Of a DNA stretch of 64,000 nt, positions 9,590 through 18,245 are shown one piece after another. Position 1 is the stretch's first letter. Each line of letters begins with the position of its first letter. Under the pieces are notes generated by a model that saw only the letters and a list, made by a program, of their open reading frames with translations, did no database searches and had not been told where the DNA came from. The DNA is from Lujinxingia sediminis (GTDB lineage: Bacteria > Myxococcota_A > Bradymonadia > Bradymonadales > Bradymonadaceae). Location: positions 148,899 to 212,898 of the forward strand of contig NZ_SADD01000008.1 in the NCBI RefSeq assembly GCF_004005565.1. The letters are read 5' to 3'. The position numbers and the translations under genes are program-made.

Positions 9590-9962
9590 CGTCAGGACGA
9601 AGCCAGCGGTGTCGCTGCGTCGTCGCGGTAGCGCTGCTACAGCTTCATCCCTGCCTCCCTTGCTGGTCTTCGCCCGGAGTGGGGCAGCTCGTCAGGACGA
9701 AGCCAGCGGTGTCGCTGCGTCGTCGCGGTAGCGCTGCTACAGCTTCCTCCTGGCTCCTTGCTGGACTTCGCCCTGACGAGCTGCTTGAGGATTGGGTATA
9801 AAACAGCAGAAAACGAAAAAACGCCGCCCTTGTCGGGGCGGCGTTTTTTTGTTGCTCGGCGCAGCTCGTCAGAACGAAGCCAGCGGTGTCGCTGCGTCGT
9901 CGCGGTAGCGCTGCTACAGCTTCCTCCTGGCTCCTTGCTGGACTTCGCCCTGACGAGCTGCT
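9590..9962. repeat. three copies of a ~100-bp dispersed hairpin repeat
   Basis: Copies lie at about 9590-9675, 9684-9785 and 9862-9962. Each begins near GCAGCTCGTCAG(G/A)ACGAAGCCAGC. The second and third end with its near reverse complement, GCTGGACTTCGCCCTGACGAGCTGC, so each can fold into a long hairpin. The inner core, with CGCGGTAGCGCTGCTACAGC, recurs in the repeats at 13296-13604 and 30208-30316. The murA/lipB terminator lies between copies two and three. Confidence 0.85.
9816..9850 (+). terminator. intrinsic terminator, probably bidirectional
   Basis: AACGCCGCCC, a TTGTC loop and GGGCGGCGTT, followed by T7 and preceded by A6. It sits between the convergent murA and lipB genes and can serve both strands. 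Confidence 0.85.
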
Positions 9963-9980
9963 TGTACACCTGGGTTTTGT

Positions 9981-10691
9981 TTAAAGAGTCATCGGGGGCG
10001 CGGCCTGCTCGGGGGGCGGGGGGGCCAGATCGAGGGGCTCAAACGCGCGGTCGAGAAAGGCTGCGAAGTGGGTGAGGAAGCGGTCGGTGAAGTCGTCGAC
10101 GGTGCAGCCCGCGGGGGTGTCGAGGTGATCGAGGAGGCGAGTGACCGGGGCGTTGGGCATGCCGCAGGGCACAAAGAGGGAGAAGGGGATGAGGTCGTTG
10201 ATGAGGTTGATCGCAGCGCCGTGGGTGGTGACACCGCCGGAGACGCGCATGCCGACGCTGGCGATCTTGCGGGGCGGGGTGGTGTGGGTCCACAGCCCGG
10301 GGTGGTCGGCGTCGTAGTCGGCGCCGACGTCGTACTCGGCCAGAGCGCTGGAGAGCGAGGCGGCCATCCCGCGGATGAGATCGACGACGCCGATACCCAG
10401 CTCGTCGAGGCGCACGATGGGGTAGACCACCAGCTGGCCGGGGCCGTGGTAGGTGGCTTCCCCGCCGCGATCGATTTTGAAGAATTGGGTGCCCCGGTCT
10501 CGGAGTTGGTCCAGGCCGAAGATATCTTCGGCCCGGCCGCGCTTGCCGAGCGTGACCACCGGCGGATGCTCCAGGCAGAGCAGGTAACCGGTGGCGTCGT
10601 GGGCTCGCCCCTCCTGCAGACGGCTGCGCAGCTCAAGCTGCCAGCTCAGCGCCTGACCGTAGGGGACGAGACCGGGGCGGATAAGCTTCAT
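9981..10691 (-). CDS. lipB: octanoyltransferase LipB
   Basis: Transfers octanoyl from octanoyl-ACP to lipoyl-domain lysines, the first step of protein lipoylation. The 236 residues carry the family motifs: RGGEATYHGPGQLVVYP near 75-92, the catalytic Lys in KIASVGMRVSGGVTTHGAA near 142, and the catalytic Cys in PCGMPNAPVTRL near 175. The ATG at 10691 overlaps the stop codon of the upstream HARE/Mrr-like gene (ATGA), which implies translational coupling. A proline-rich C-terminal tail (APPPPEQAAPP) extends beyond the usual family end. Confidence 0.95.
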   Translation of the reverse strand: MKLIRPGLVPYGQALSWQLELRSRLQEGRAHDATGYLLCLEHPPVVTLGKRGRAEDIFGLDQLRDRGTQFFKIDRGGEATYHGPGQLVVYPIVRLDELGIGVVDLIRGMAASLSSALAEYDVGADYDADHPGLWTHTTPPRKIASVGMRVSGGVTTHGAAINLINDLIPFSLFVPCGMPNAPVTRLLDHLDTPAGCTVDDFTDRFLTHFAAFLDRAFEPLDLAPPPPEQAAPPMTL

Positions 10692-12169
10692 GCCGAGGCC
10701 AGGGCCTCGATGAAGGAGGTGTCGACCATGGTGATCGGCGTCTGGTAGGTGCGCACGCCGATGCCGTGCTTGATGAGCAGCTCGACGAAGGTGTCGCGGT
10801 CAATCAGCGTGATTGCAGCGAGTTTTTCTTCGCGGCTCTCTTTGACGGCGTCGGCGCTGATCTTGCCCAGGTGAATGATGACGCCTTCGGAGGCGGAGTA
10901 GTGGTGCAGGGTGCCCCGAAGGTCGGTCACGGCGCTGGCGGGGAGCTCCATGGAGCTGTCGCCGACGACCTGGATGCAGACGCGCACATCGGCCAGGCCC
11001 TGGCGCCAGTCGGAGGTGAAGAAGACATCACCTTCGGAGGAGCGCTTGGAGACCTTGATGTTGCGGTAGCCCAGACGCTCCATCAGCGTGAGCGCGAGGT
11101 GCTCGACGGCTTCGGCTTTGATGTCGGTGAGCGCCTGGCCGAGGTGGCTGACGGCGTCCTGACGGATCTCTTCGGCCAGGGTGAGGATCTGCTGCTCACG
11201 CTCGGTGGAGCTTGAGGAGAGGCCCCACTCGGTGAGACCCCAGCGCTCGCGGTCGTACTGGATGAAGAGGGGACGGTTGCCCTTCTGCTCGCGGATCTGG
11301 TTGTCGCCGGCGATGGCGGCCTGAACGGTGGCGGCCGGATCGTGGGTGTGGAAGCGGACCAGCTTGCGCTCGAAGATGGCGTCGGCCAGGTCTTTGACCT
11401 TCATCGGGCGGCGGTTGTTATCGTTGAGCACGGTCAGTGCGGCTTCGGCGATGGTGTCCATGCGCACCGGCCCCTCTTTGAGGTGACGGTTTACGGGACG
11501 GCCGGTGCGAGCGGGGCGACGGGTGTCGCGGCGCTCGGAGCGGCGGCCATCGTTGCGCTCACGGCGTCCGCCACGCTCGTTACGAGTCTTCTCGCGCTTG
11601 CTCGACGAGGACTTGCGACGGCTCGAGGAGGACTTGCGACGGCTCGAGGAGGACTTGCGACGGCTCGACGAGGATTTGCGACGGCTCGACGAGGACTTGC
11701 GACGGCCCGACGTCGAGGGGCTCTCTTCGCGGCTCTCTTCGCGAGCTTCGTTGGAGCGGTTGCGGCTGCCACGGCGGCGACGACGACGGCTGGAGGAGCG
11801 GCGTCGGCTCTGGCTCTCATCGTCGTCCGATTTGGCTTCGGCGGCGGGCTCTTCGGCCTTGCCGTTGGCTTTTTCAGCTCGGGCCGGGGCGGCCGGTTTG
11901 GCGCCGAGGGGGAGGCGCTCGTGGCCTTCGCTCTCAAGTTTTTTGATGTACTCGTCGCGCAGGGCGAAGACGCCCGGGCGCACGCTGACGACCGGCGAGC
12001 TGTCTTCCTTCTTCAGCTCCTGGTTGAGTCGCTCGCCCATGGTGACTTCGGGGGTGCGACCGACGTGGGAGAGAAGGTTCTCGTTGATGGCTGCTTCAGC
12101 GATCTTTTTGAAATGAAGTGGGCGTCCTGCGCGAAAAAGAACCTCAATGGCAGCTTCTGCAAAAGTCAT
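10688..12169 (-). CDS. two-HARE-domain protein with Mrr-like C-terminus
   Basis: A 493-residue nuclear-acid-associated protein by domain content. Residues 1-75 and about 232-320 resemble HARE-HTH winged-helix domains, found in DNA-modification and chromatin proteins. Residues 80-225 are a very basic Ser/Arg linker that includes five 7-residue RRKSSSS repeats encoded by 21-bp tandem repeats. Residues 335-493 resemble a restriction-endonuclease (Mrr-type) fold: GYRNIKVSKRSSEGDVFF, then RVCIQVVGD. Where active Mrr enzymes have QxK, this protein has QVV, so nuclease activity is doubtful. AGGAG lies 8 nt before the ATG. It is coupled to lipB by a 4-bp overlap. Confidence 0.75.
   Translation of the reverse strand: MTFAEAAIEVLFRAGRPLHFKKIAEAAINENLLSHVGRTPEVTMGERLNQELKKEDSSPVVSVRPGVFALRDEYIKKLESEGHERLPLGAKPAAPARAEKANGKAEEPAAEAKSDDDESQSRRRSSSRRRRRRGSRNRSNEAREESREESPSTSGRRKSSSSRRKSSSSRRKSSSSRRKSSSSRRKSSSSKREKTRNERGGRRERNDGRRSERRDTRRPARTGRPVNRHLKEGPVRMDTIAEAALTVLNDNNRRPMKVKDLADAIFERKLVRFHTHDPAATVQAAIAGDNQIREQKGNRPLFIQYDRERWGLTEWGLSSSSTEREQQILTLAEEIRQDAVSHLGQALTDIKAEAVEHLALTLMERLGYRNIKVSKRSSEGDVFFTSDWRQGLADVRVCIQVVGDSSMELPASAVTDLRGTLHHYSASEGVIIHLGKISADAVKESREEKLAAITLIDRDTFVELLIKHGIGVRTYQTPITMVDTSFIEALASA
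11605..11710 (-). repeat. 21-bp coding tandem repeat (RRKSSSS)
   Basis: About five in-frame copies of a 21-bp unit containing GACTTGCGACGGCTCGA (plus strand) encode the basic RRKSSSS heptads in the linker of the HARE/Mrr-like protein. Such repeats can change copy number without shifting frame. Confidence 0.8.
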
Positions 12170-12688
12170 GGGTGGTGCTCCTGTGTCGTGGAGACAACCG
12201 CCTGGCGTCGAAAGATGCGTCGGGGCCAGGGCCGCACAGAGCAGGTGAAGGCCGTGGCCCTAAAGGCGACAGCCGTGCTCGGGAGCGGATGGCGAGCGCG
12301 GTGAACCGAGCGAGAGGTGTCCGCAAACAGGACAGATCTCCCGATCGTTTCACGGCCAGCTTCGCCGGAGGCCCGTGATGGGTATGTGCGACGCGTGGTT
12401 GTGAGGCCAAGCGGAGGAGTCTCAAGTCTGAGTAGAGATGTCGTACGGCGAGTGGTGGCGGGCTGAGGGGCCTAAAAAGGACCCGCAGCGAGGCCAGACA
12501 CGTTGCGCCTGGATATCTCCAAAAGGTTTTGGGGCGGTCGGTCTATTCCTGAGAATCCGACCGCAGGGAGACTCCCACCAGAAGGGGAGGAAGCATCCCG
12601 GTGACCAGGCATGAAAGATGGGCGCGGAGACGAGGGTTGACCAGCGCTGCGTGCTTTGGTCAGGCTCCCGGCGGGCGCCCCATCGATC
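12170..12688. other. gene-free interval between HARE/Mrr-like gene and rpmE
   Basis: No gene is supported here. I see a small dyad at about 12537-12570 (CGGTCGG...CCGACCG) but no promoter, tRNA or known RNA that I can defend. The promoter of the HARE/Mrr-like gene is expected near 12170-12250. Confidence 0.4.
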
Positions 12689-12724
12689 AAAAAACCCCGG
12701 AGAAGCGAAGGCTTACCGGGGCTT
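12689..12724 (-). terminator. intrinsic terminator of rpmE
   Basis: Read on the minus strand: a CCCCGG...CCGGGG stem with a TTCG-containing loop, followed by a T run. It lies just after the stop of rpmE. Confidence 0.8.
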
Positions 12725-12730
12725 TCAAGC

Positions 12731-13033
12731 TCAGGCCTCGTCGGTGGACTCGGCGTCGTCGCCGGCCTCGCCGCTGGCGCCCACTTTGGCCTCGTCGCGC
12801 GACATGTTGTAGCGCTTGAGGAAGCGGTCGACACGACCTTCGGTGTCCATCAGCTTCTGCTTACCGGTGTAGAAGGGGTGAGAGTAAGCGCTGATTTCAA
12901 TCGGGACGACGAAGTGCTCGACACCATCGATCTCACGGGTTTCTTTGGAGGACATGGTGGAGCGGGTGATGATCTCGTGCTCGCCATCGACGAAGACCAC
13001 CGGGTTGTACTGGGGATGGATATCGGACTTCAT
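12731..13033 (-). CDS. rpmE2: 50S ribosomal protein L31, type B
   Basis: Ribosomal large-subunit protein L31. The 100 residues start [16 protein letters not shown] and include [12 protein letters not shown], both typical of the family. The zinc-binding cysteines of the C+ form are absent, so this is the zinc-independent type B form that often replaces the C+ form under zinc shortage. The C-terminus is an acidic tail ([13 protein letters not shown]) longer than usual. The ATG at 13033 has AAAGGAG 5 nt upstream; an upstream in-frame ATG at 13060 lacks one. No zinc-regulator operator was identified. Confidence 0.93.
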   Translation of the reverse strand: MKSDIHPQYNPVVFVDGEHEIITRSTMSSKETREIDGVEHFVVPIEISAYSHPFYTGKQKLMDTEGRVDRFLKRYNMSRDEAKVGASGEAGDDAESTDEA

Positions 13034-13295
13034 GGTGACTCCTTTAAGCTCAGGCCGCATACGAGGCGCTCTTCCGTTGAGCGTGTCGTCGCGTGAGGGC
13101 GGCCGGGGTGAACAAAGTTGCGAATCGTTGCTTCTCGCGGGCGGGCGCCTTCGGCGCGCGTGCGAGTGGAAATTTTGGGGTCTGGTGCGCGGGCCGGGCC
13201 TTGTTTTGAAGGTGAATCGGCACGGGCGCGCGTAAACCGGACCGAGCTTGTAGCGGAGTTTTTCCAGAATAACAAGCGCCTCACACCGCCAAACG
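13034..13295. other. gene-free interval upstream of rpmE
   Basis: Nothing beyond the presumed rpmE promoter is visible. No open frame here has a ribosome binding site or recognisable product. Confidence 0.4.
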
Positions 13296-13604
13296 TTGCC
13301 GAACGCCCCAGGACGACGCTGGCTGCGTCGTCTGGGATTCGCGGTAGTGTTGGCTACAGCTTCATCCCAGCCTCCTTGCCGAACGCCCCAGGACGACGCT
13401 GGCAGCGTCGCTGCGTCGTCGCGGTAGTGTTGGCTACAGCTTCATCCTTGCCGAACGCCCCAGGACGACGCTGGCAGCGTCGCTGCGTCGTCGCGGTAGC
13501 GTTGCTACAGCTTCCTCCTTGCTCCTTGCCGAGCGCCCCAGGACGACGCTGACGGCGTCGATAGGGATTCGCGGTAGCGCTGCTACAGCTTCACCCCTAT
13601 CTCC
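13296..13604. repeat. four tandem copies of a 72-80-bp dispersed repeat
   Basis: Copies start at 13296, 13376, 13448 and 13526, each with TTGCCGA(A/G)CGCCCCAGGAC. All end with a CGCGGTAG(T/C)GTTGGCTACAGCTTC-like core. A partial fifth copy begins near 13604. The same core occurs in the repeats at 9590-9962 and 30208-30316, and a fragment lies at 45681-45718. Confidence 0.85.
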
Positions 13605-13819
13605 TTGTCAGGCGCCGCCCTGGATGCGCTCGGGTTTTTTATTATGCGGAAGATGGGCTGTCGCTGCCCTGAATGCGATCGGGTTCTCTGGTTTGTGGCG
13701 CTGCGCGCGGGATCTTTTGGTGTGCGGAAATTTGGGGGAATGAAGAAGGAATGGACGTTGGGGGGAGAGTGTAGGAGAGTCCGGGAGAGGTTGGTCGGGA
13801 CTTTGAGAGGAGCGTTGCG

Positions 13820-14824
13820 ATGCGGGACGGCGGTGTGGAACGAGGATTTCCGGGGAGTTTTTCGGAGCCGATCGCCAGGCGGTTGGGGGACGTGATTGAG
13901 GGAGGGGCGGGGGAGGTTGCGGTCTTTGATTTCGATAACACGTGTATTGTGGGGGATATCGGGGAGTTGTTTTCGCATTATCTGATCGAGGCGATGGCGT
14001 ATCGCTATGATCTGGAGGCGTTCTGGGACCTTGTGCATCCGGAGGAGGGGCGTGAGGAGTTGCGGGAGTTGAGTCTGGGCTTGCTGGGGGTTGAGGCGGC
14101 GCTGCGGGGGAAAGACCAGCGTTTTGAGCGCTATCTGGCGGAGATGGGGGCGCTCTACGGGCGGCGGCTGGAGAGGTTGGGGAAGCGTGCGTGTTATGAG
14201 TGGGCGGTGCGGCTGCATGTGGGACTGACGCCGGGGGAGATGGAGCGGTATACGGCGCAGGCAGTTGCGGCCGAGCTCGGGCGACCTTTGCGCGATGAGG
14301 TGCGGCGGACGGCGCGTGGCGAGGAGGTGCGGATCGCGCGGGGTGTCCGGGTGATTTCGGAGATCCGGGCGTTGATGCGGGCGTTGGAGCGGGGCGGGGT
14401 GGATGTCTGGGTGGTGTCGGCGACCAATATCTGGACGGTGCGGGTCTTTGCGGACCTTCTGGGGGTGCCCGCGGAGCGGGTCATCGGCAATCAGGTGGAG
14501 TTGGAGGGGGAGTGCTTGAGTTCTCGTACGGCGCCGCCGGTGCTCTTCCGGGAGGGGAAGGTGGAGGCCGTTGAGCAGGTGATCGGAAGGCAGCCGTTGC
14601 TGGCGGTGGGCGATGCGGATACCGACTTTGAGATGTTATGCCACGCGCGGCATGCGCTGGTGATCGATAAGGGCGATGCGTTGTTGCGGCGAGAGGGGCC
14701 CTCTCGGGGGTTTATGATGCAGTCGCGCGATGCGTTGAGTCTGGAGGCACCGCAGGTGGCCATGGAGACGTTGGGGGCGCGGGCGTTGGTCGGCGAGGAT
14801 GTGGGGCAGGAGGTCGGGCGGTGA
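13820..14824 (+). CDS. HAD-family phosphatase, phosphoserine phosphatase-like
   Basis: A 334-residue haloacid-dehalogenase hydrolase. Motif I is DFDNT (Asp37 nucleophile, Asp39 acid/base), motif II is VSATN near 197, and motif IV is GDADTDFEML near 257. The helical cap between motifs I and II suits the SerB-like subclass. Substrate is unknown; phosphoserine or a related small phosphomonoester is possible. AGAGGAG precedes the ATG by 7 nt. The stop overlaps the GTG start of the Sua5 gene, so the two are translationally coupled. The 195 bp upstream of this gene hold no recognised feature. Confidence 0.8.
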   Translation: MRDGGVERGFPGSFSEPIARRLGDVIEGGAGEVAVFDFDNTCIVGDIGELFSHYLIEAMAYRYDLEAFWDLVHPEEGREELRELSLGLLGVEAALRGKDQRFERYLAEMGALYGRRLERLGKRACYEWAVRLHVGLTPGEMERYTAQAVAAELGRPLRDEVRRTARGEEVRIARGVRVISEIRALMRALERGGVDVWVVSATNIWTVRVFADLLGVPAERVIGNQVELEGECLSSRTAPPVLFREGKVEAVEQVIGRQPLLAVGDADTDFEMLCHARHALVIDKGDALLRREGPSRGFMMQSRDALSLEAPQVAMETLGARALVGEDVGQEVGR

Positions 14825-15840
14825 GTGAGGATGCAAAGGATGTGATGAAGGTCGTGCGTGTGTCGCGGGAGGAGCCGGAGCGAGAGCGCCTGGGGGAGGC
14901 GGGCGCGGCGCTGCGTCGTGGCGAGCTTGTGGCGTTTCCGACGGAGACGGTTTACGGGCTGGGGGCGAACGCGCTGGATGCGGACGCCATCGCGAAGATA
15001 TATGCGGCGAAGGGGAGGCCGGCCAACAACCCGTTGATCGTGCATGTGGTCGATGAGGCGCAGGCGCGTGGGCTCGCGGCGCGTTGGCCTGAGGCGGCCG
15101 AACAGCTTGCCGCGGCGTTCTGGCCCGGGCCGCTGACGCTGGTGGTGGAGCGTGCTGAGGTGGTGCCCGAGACAGTGAGCGCGGGCATGGGGACGGTGGG
15201 CTTGAGGGTGCCGGCGCACCCGGTAGCCCGGATGCTTCTGGAGGTCGCCGGCGTGCCGGTGGCCGCTCCCAGCGCCAACCTTTACACGCAGACCTCCCCG
15301 ACGCGGGCGGAGCACGTGGTCAAAAGTCTGGGGGCGCGCGTAGGCTGGGTGGTCGATGGGGGGGCGACCGATGTGGGGGTGGAGTCGACGGTCGTAAGTC
15401 TGGTGGGTGAGGTGCCGGTGCTCTTGAGGCCGGGAATGGTGAGCCTGGAGGCGTTGCGCGAGGTGGTGGGTGAGGTGCAACTCTGTGAGGAGATGCCGGA
15501 AGATGAGGCACCTCGGATGTCTCCGGGGCTTGCGCGCAAGCATTATGCGCCGGGGGTGCCGCTGAAGGTGATGGCTGGCGAGGCGTTGGAAGACGCTCTG
15601 GCCGAGCGACGGGCGGCAGGTGGCGAGGCTCGTGTGGGGTGTGTGGTGTACAGCGCGTTGCGTTGCGAGGGGGCGGTGGCGGTGGTGATGCCGCGTGATC
15701 CTCAGGGGTATGCGGCCGGGCTCTATGAGGCGCTCCACCGCCTGGATCGCCTGGGGTTGGAGGCGATCTGGGTGGAGGCCCCGCCTGAGCAGGAGGGCTG
15801 GGAGGCGGTGCAGGACAGGCTGGGGCGCGCGATAAGCTGA
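14821..15840 (+). CDS. threonylcarbamoyl-AMP synthase, Sua5 type
   Basis: Makes threonylcarbamoyl-AMP from Thr, bicarbonate and ATP for the t6A37 modification of ANN-decoding tRNAs. The YrdC domain (about 20-210) shows FPTETVYGLGANA, KGRPANNPLIVHV and the SAN motif in APSANLYTQTSPT. The C-terminal 110 residues are the extra Sua5 domain (SPGLARKHYAPG). The length of 339 residues fits Sua5 rather than short TsaC. The GTG at 14821 overlaps the previous stop by 4 bp; an ATG at 14845 is an alternative. Confidence 0.9.
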   Translation: MSEDAKDVMKVVRVSREEPERERLGEAGAALRRGELVAFPTETVYGLGANALDADAIAKIYAAKGRPANNPLIVHVVDEAQARGLAARWPEAAEQLAAAFWPGPLTLVVERAEVVPETVSAGMGTVGLRVPAHPVARMLLEVAGVPVAAPSANLYTQTSPTRAEHVVKSLGARVGWVVDGGATDVGVESTVVSLVGEVPVLLRPGMVSLEALREVVGEVQLCEEMPEDEAPRMSPGLARKHYAPGVPLKVMAGEALEDALAERRAAGGEARVGCVVYSALRCEGAVAVVMPRDPQGYAAGLYEALHRLDRLGLEAIWVEAPPEQEGWEAVQDRLGRAIS

Positions 15841-15862
15841 GCGGCTGCGGCAGCGGCGACGC

Positions 15863-16159
15863 CTACAGGCCGTGGCTGAGCGCCATGCCGATAAAGCCCA
15901 GGGTGGCGACCAGGCAGGCGATCATGGCGTTGCCGGCGAGCACGCCCAGGCGCTCGGCGCTGGTGAAGGCGTTGAGGCTCTCGGGTTCGGCGGCGAAGCT
16001 CAGGGCACTTGTGAGAGCGGCGGTCGACCAGGCGATGAAGAGGTAGACGCCAAAGGGAACGGCGGGCCCGATAATAAGCATGGAGGCGAAGAAGAGCAGC
16101 GGCGTGGCCACGAAGCTGGCCGCCAGGTAGTGCGGAAAGCGAGAAGGCTGTGCGTTCAT
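15863..16159 (-). CDS. small integral membrane protein
   Basis: A 98-residue protein with three predicted membrane helices (about 10-30, 34-52 and 74-95) and little else. Of three consecutive ATG codons (16165, 16162, 16159) the last is chosen because GGAGG lies 6 nt before it. It is convergent with the Sua5 gene with a 22-bp gap. No family was recognised and no function is proposed. Confidence 0.65.
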   Translation of the reverse strand: MNAQPSRFPHYLAASFVATPLLFFASMLIIGPAVPFGVYLFIAWSTAALTSALSFAAEPESLNAFTSAERLGVLAGNAMIACLVATLGFIGMALSHGL

Positions 16160-16318
16160 CATCATCCTCCACAGACGTGCCGCCTGACGCCGGACAAAAG
16201 GATGTGGCGCGCGGCTAAAATCCCGGTGAAATCAACCCCTTACAAACCTGTGAACGCTGGCGTTCATTCCAAGGGGGGCACCGATGGGATCGCTGAGGTA
16301 GGGCGTGGAAGGGGGTCG

Positions 16319-17435
16319 CTAGTCGGGCTGAGGGGCGGGCGTGAGGGTGAGCTCCAGCGTCTCGCTGCCGCGTTGGATGTTGACCGGCACCGGCTCGCCG
16401 ACGCGCAAATTGGAGGCGACCCAGGAGAGCTGATTGGCGTTGGTGACCTCTTCTCCGGCGATGCGCATGACGATGTCGCCGGGTTGCAGGCCAGCGAGCT
16501 GGCCGGGGCTGCCCTCGATGATACGAACGATGAAGGCTCCGCCCGGGCCCAGGTCGAGCTCCGAGCGCAGTGCGTCGGGGACTTCGTTGACGTAGGCGCC
16601 GAGCCAGGCGCGTGAGACGCGTCCCTCTTCGATGAGTGCGGGGAGGATGGTCTTGACCATGTTGATGGGGATGGCAAAGCCCAGCCCCTGCCCCTGCGCG
16701 ACGATGGCGGTGCAGATGCCTACGACCTCGCCGGCGATATTGAGAAGGGGGCCACCGGAGTTGCCCGGGTTGATGGAGGCGTCGGTCTGAATGAAGTCCT
16801 GGTAGCGGAGCTGGCCACCGGGGGGGATGACCTGCCGGCCGGTGGCGCTGGTGATGCCGGCGGTCACGGTGCTGGTCAGGCCCAGGGGGTTGCCGATGGC
16901 GATGACCCACTGGCCTACGAGCAGGGCGTCAGAGTCCGCGAGCGCAAGGGTAGGGAGGGCCTCGGCGTCGCGAAGTTGGAGGACGGCGATGTCGGTCTGA
17001 GGATCGGTGCCGACGATATCGGCTTCGAAGACACGGTCATCGAGCAAGCGCACTGCGATCTGGGTGGCGTCGCGCACGACGTGTTCGTTGGTGAGCACCA
17101 ATCCCTTGCTGTCGAAGATAAAGCCGGAGCCCAGGCTCTGCTGCTCGCGCTCCGACGGGGCCATACCCGGGGGGAGCAAGGAGGAGCGAGGCCGCGGCGC
17201 GGTGGTGCGCGTGTAGATGTTGACGACCGCCGGGCGAGCGTCGCCGACAAGTGTGGAGAAGTCGGGGGGCAGGGCCGAGGGGGCGGCGCTGGCCTGGGGG
17301 GGGGGGCGCGGCCTCGCCGGGATCTGGCGAGGAGGGGGTGTCGGGGGAGGGCTGGCAGGCGCTGATAAAGAGCGCGGCCATCGTCGAAAGCGCGAGAAGC
17401 GAGCTCCGGCGTCGATATTCCCCCGCGCTGGTCAC
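16319..17435 (-). pseudogene. HtrA/DegP-like serine protease, frameshifted at an 11-base C tract
   Basis: Periplasmic trypsin-like protease. The main frame has the catalytic triad (His in TNEHVV, Asp in QTDIAVLQL, Ser in NPGNSGGPL) and one C-terminal PDZ domain (LAGLQPGDIVMRI). The signal peptide and lipobox (ALFISAC) are in another frame that starts with GTG at 17435. The two frames meet at a run of 11 C on the coding strand (17296-17306). A run of 10 would give one continuous protein of about 371 residues. This is either a sequencing error, a real mutation or a slippage switch. The GTG overlaps the DUF1844 stop by 4 bp. A TTG at 17179 could start a leaderless protease. Confidence 0.8.
17296..17306 (-). 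repeat. 11-base homopolymer at the htrA-like frameshift
   Basis: Eleven consecutive G on the plus strand (C on the coding strand). Loss of one base restores the reading frame between the lipoprotein leader and the protease domain. Confidence 0.9.
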
Positions 17436-17791
17436 CCTTTAACCTCCACGTAGGCCAACTTCAGATCGTAGATGAGCGTGCGCAGCAGCTGCGACTCGTC
17501 ATCTTCGAGGTTGCCGCGGGTTTTTTCGGCGAGCATCTGGAGGATGTGAATCACCTGGCGAGCGGCGTCGAGGTCGAGCTCCAGCTTGCCGGTTTCGGGG
17601 TTGGGGTACTTGCCCAGGTTGACCATGCAGCTTGTGCCGAGGCTGACAATGAAGCCGCCAAAGTCGATGTCGAGCGCTTCATCGGCCTGAGTCGAGGCGA
17701 TGTGCACCCCGGTGTTACCCCCGAGCGGAGTGACGCGGGGTCCGGTTGTGGTCTCGGAGCCTTTGCCATTGCGATCATCGTGGTCGGCCAT
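17432..17791 (-). CDS. DUF1844 family protein
   Basis: A 119-residue cytoplasmic protein whose C-terminal 75 residues match the DUF1844 pattern (DFGGFIVSLGTSCMVNLG, then LDAARQVIHILQML, then a helical end). The family is common in Myxococcota and deltaproteobacteria and has no established function. The ATG at 17791 has GGAGG 6 nt upstream. It sits between the short acidic protein and the htrA-like gene, overlapping the latter by 4 bp. Confidence 0.85.
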   Translation of the reverse strand: MADHDDRNGKGSETTTGPRVTPLGGNTGVHIASTQADEALDIDFGGFIVSLGTSCMVNLGKYPNPETGKLELDLDAARQVIHILQMLAEKTRGNLEDDESQLLRTLIYDLKLAYVEVKG

Positions 17792-17869
17792 CACTGCCTC
17801 CGGCGCGGTGTTGCGGTGATCCCGGGAGCTGCGGCCCACCAGAGGTGGGAGCTCCCGGGAGAGAGAAGA

Positions 17870-18052
17870 TCATTCCTGATGCTTTTTCTCGAGGACGTTC
17901 TCTTCAAAGTCGGCTTCGACGGTGGCGGCTTTCTCAGCGACGTCGGGGAGGTTGTCGAGGTAGGCCTGATGCTCGTCGTCGGAGATCTTGCCGTCGCGCA
18001 GGAAGCGGTCGAGGGTGCGGATGTCGTACTTACGGTCTTTGGAACGGGCCAT
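17870..18052 (-). CDS. short conserved-looking acidic protein
   Basis: A 60-residue protein (MARSKDRKYDIRTLDRFL...). It has a basic start and an acidic C-terminal half, with a likely helix-turn pattern (FLRDGKISDDEHQAYLDNLPD). AGGAG lies 8 nt before the ATG. No family is recognised. It lies 78 bp upstream of the DUF1844 gene on the same strand and is probably co-transcribed. Confidence 0.7.
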   Translation of the reverse strand: MARSKDRKYDIRTLDRFLRDGKISDDEHQAYLDNLPDVAEKAATVEADFEENVLEKKHQE

Positions 18053-18245
18053 GAAACAACTCCTGAAATCAACCAGGCTCAGGTGAGCAGCGGTCAAAAA
18101 GGGGGCCGGCCAGCGCGTTGCCAGGGGGGCTGGGAGGACCGGCCGAGACGGGGGTCGGGTTTATGCGCAAAACGCGCCACAGGGCACTATAGGCCCGAAG
18201 GGCCAGTTGGCAAGGCGGGTGTGGGTGGCGCAGAGGTGTCGCGGG

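Noticed and set aside
9637..9969. Minus-strand 110-codon frame with internally repeated peptide
   Set aside because: It lies wholly inside the dispersed hairpin repeats and the terminator, so it is a repeat artefact.
12170..12480. Possible structured RNA (RNase P or 6S type) in the long gap
   Set aside because: I looked for the conserved blocks of these RNAs on both strands and found none.
12472..12834. 120-codon minus-strand frame next to rpmE
   Set aside because: It overlaps rpmE and its terminator in another frame and resembles nothing.
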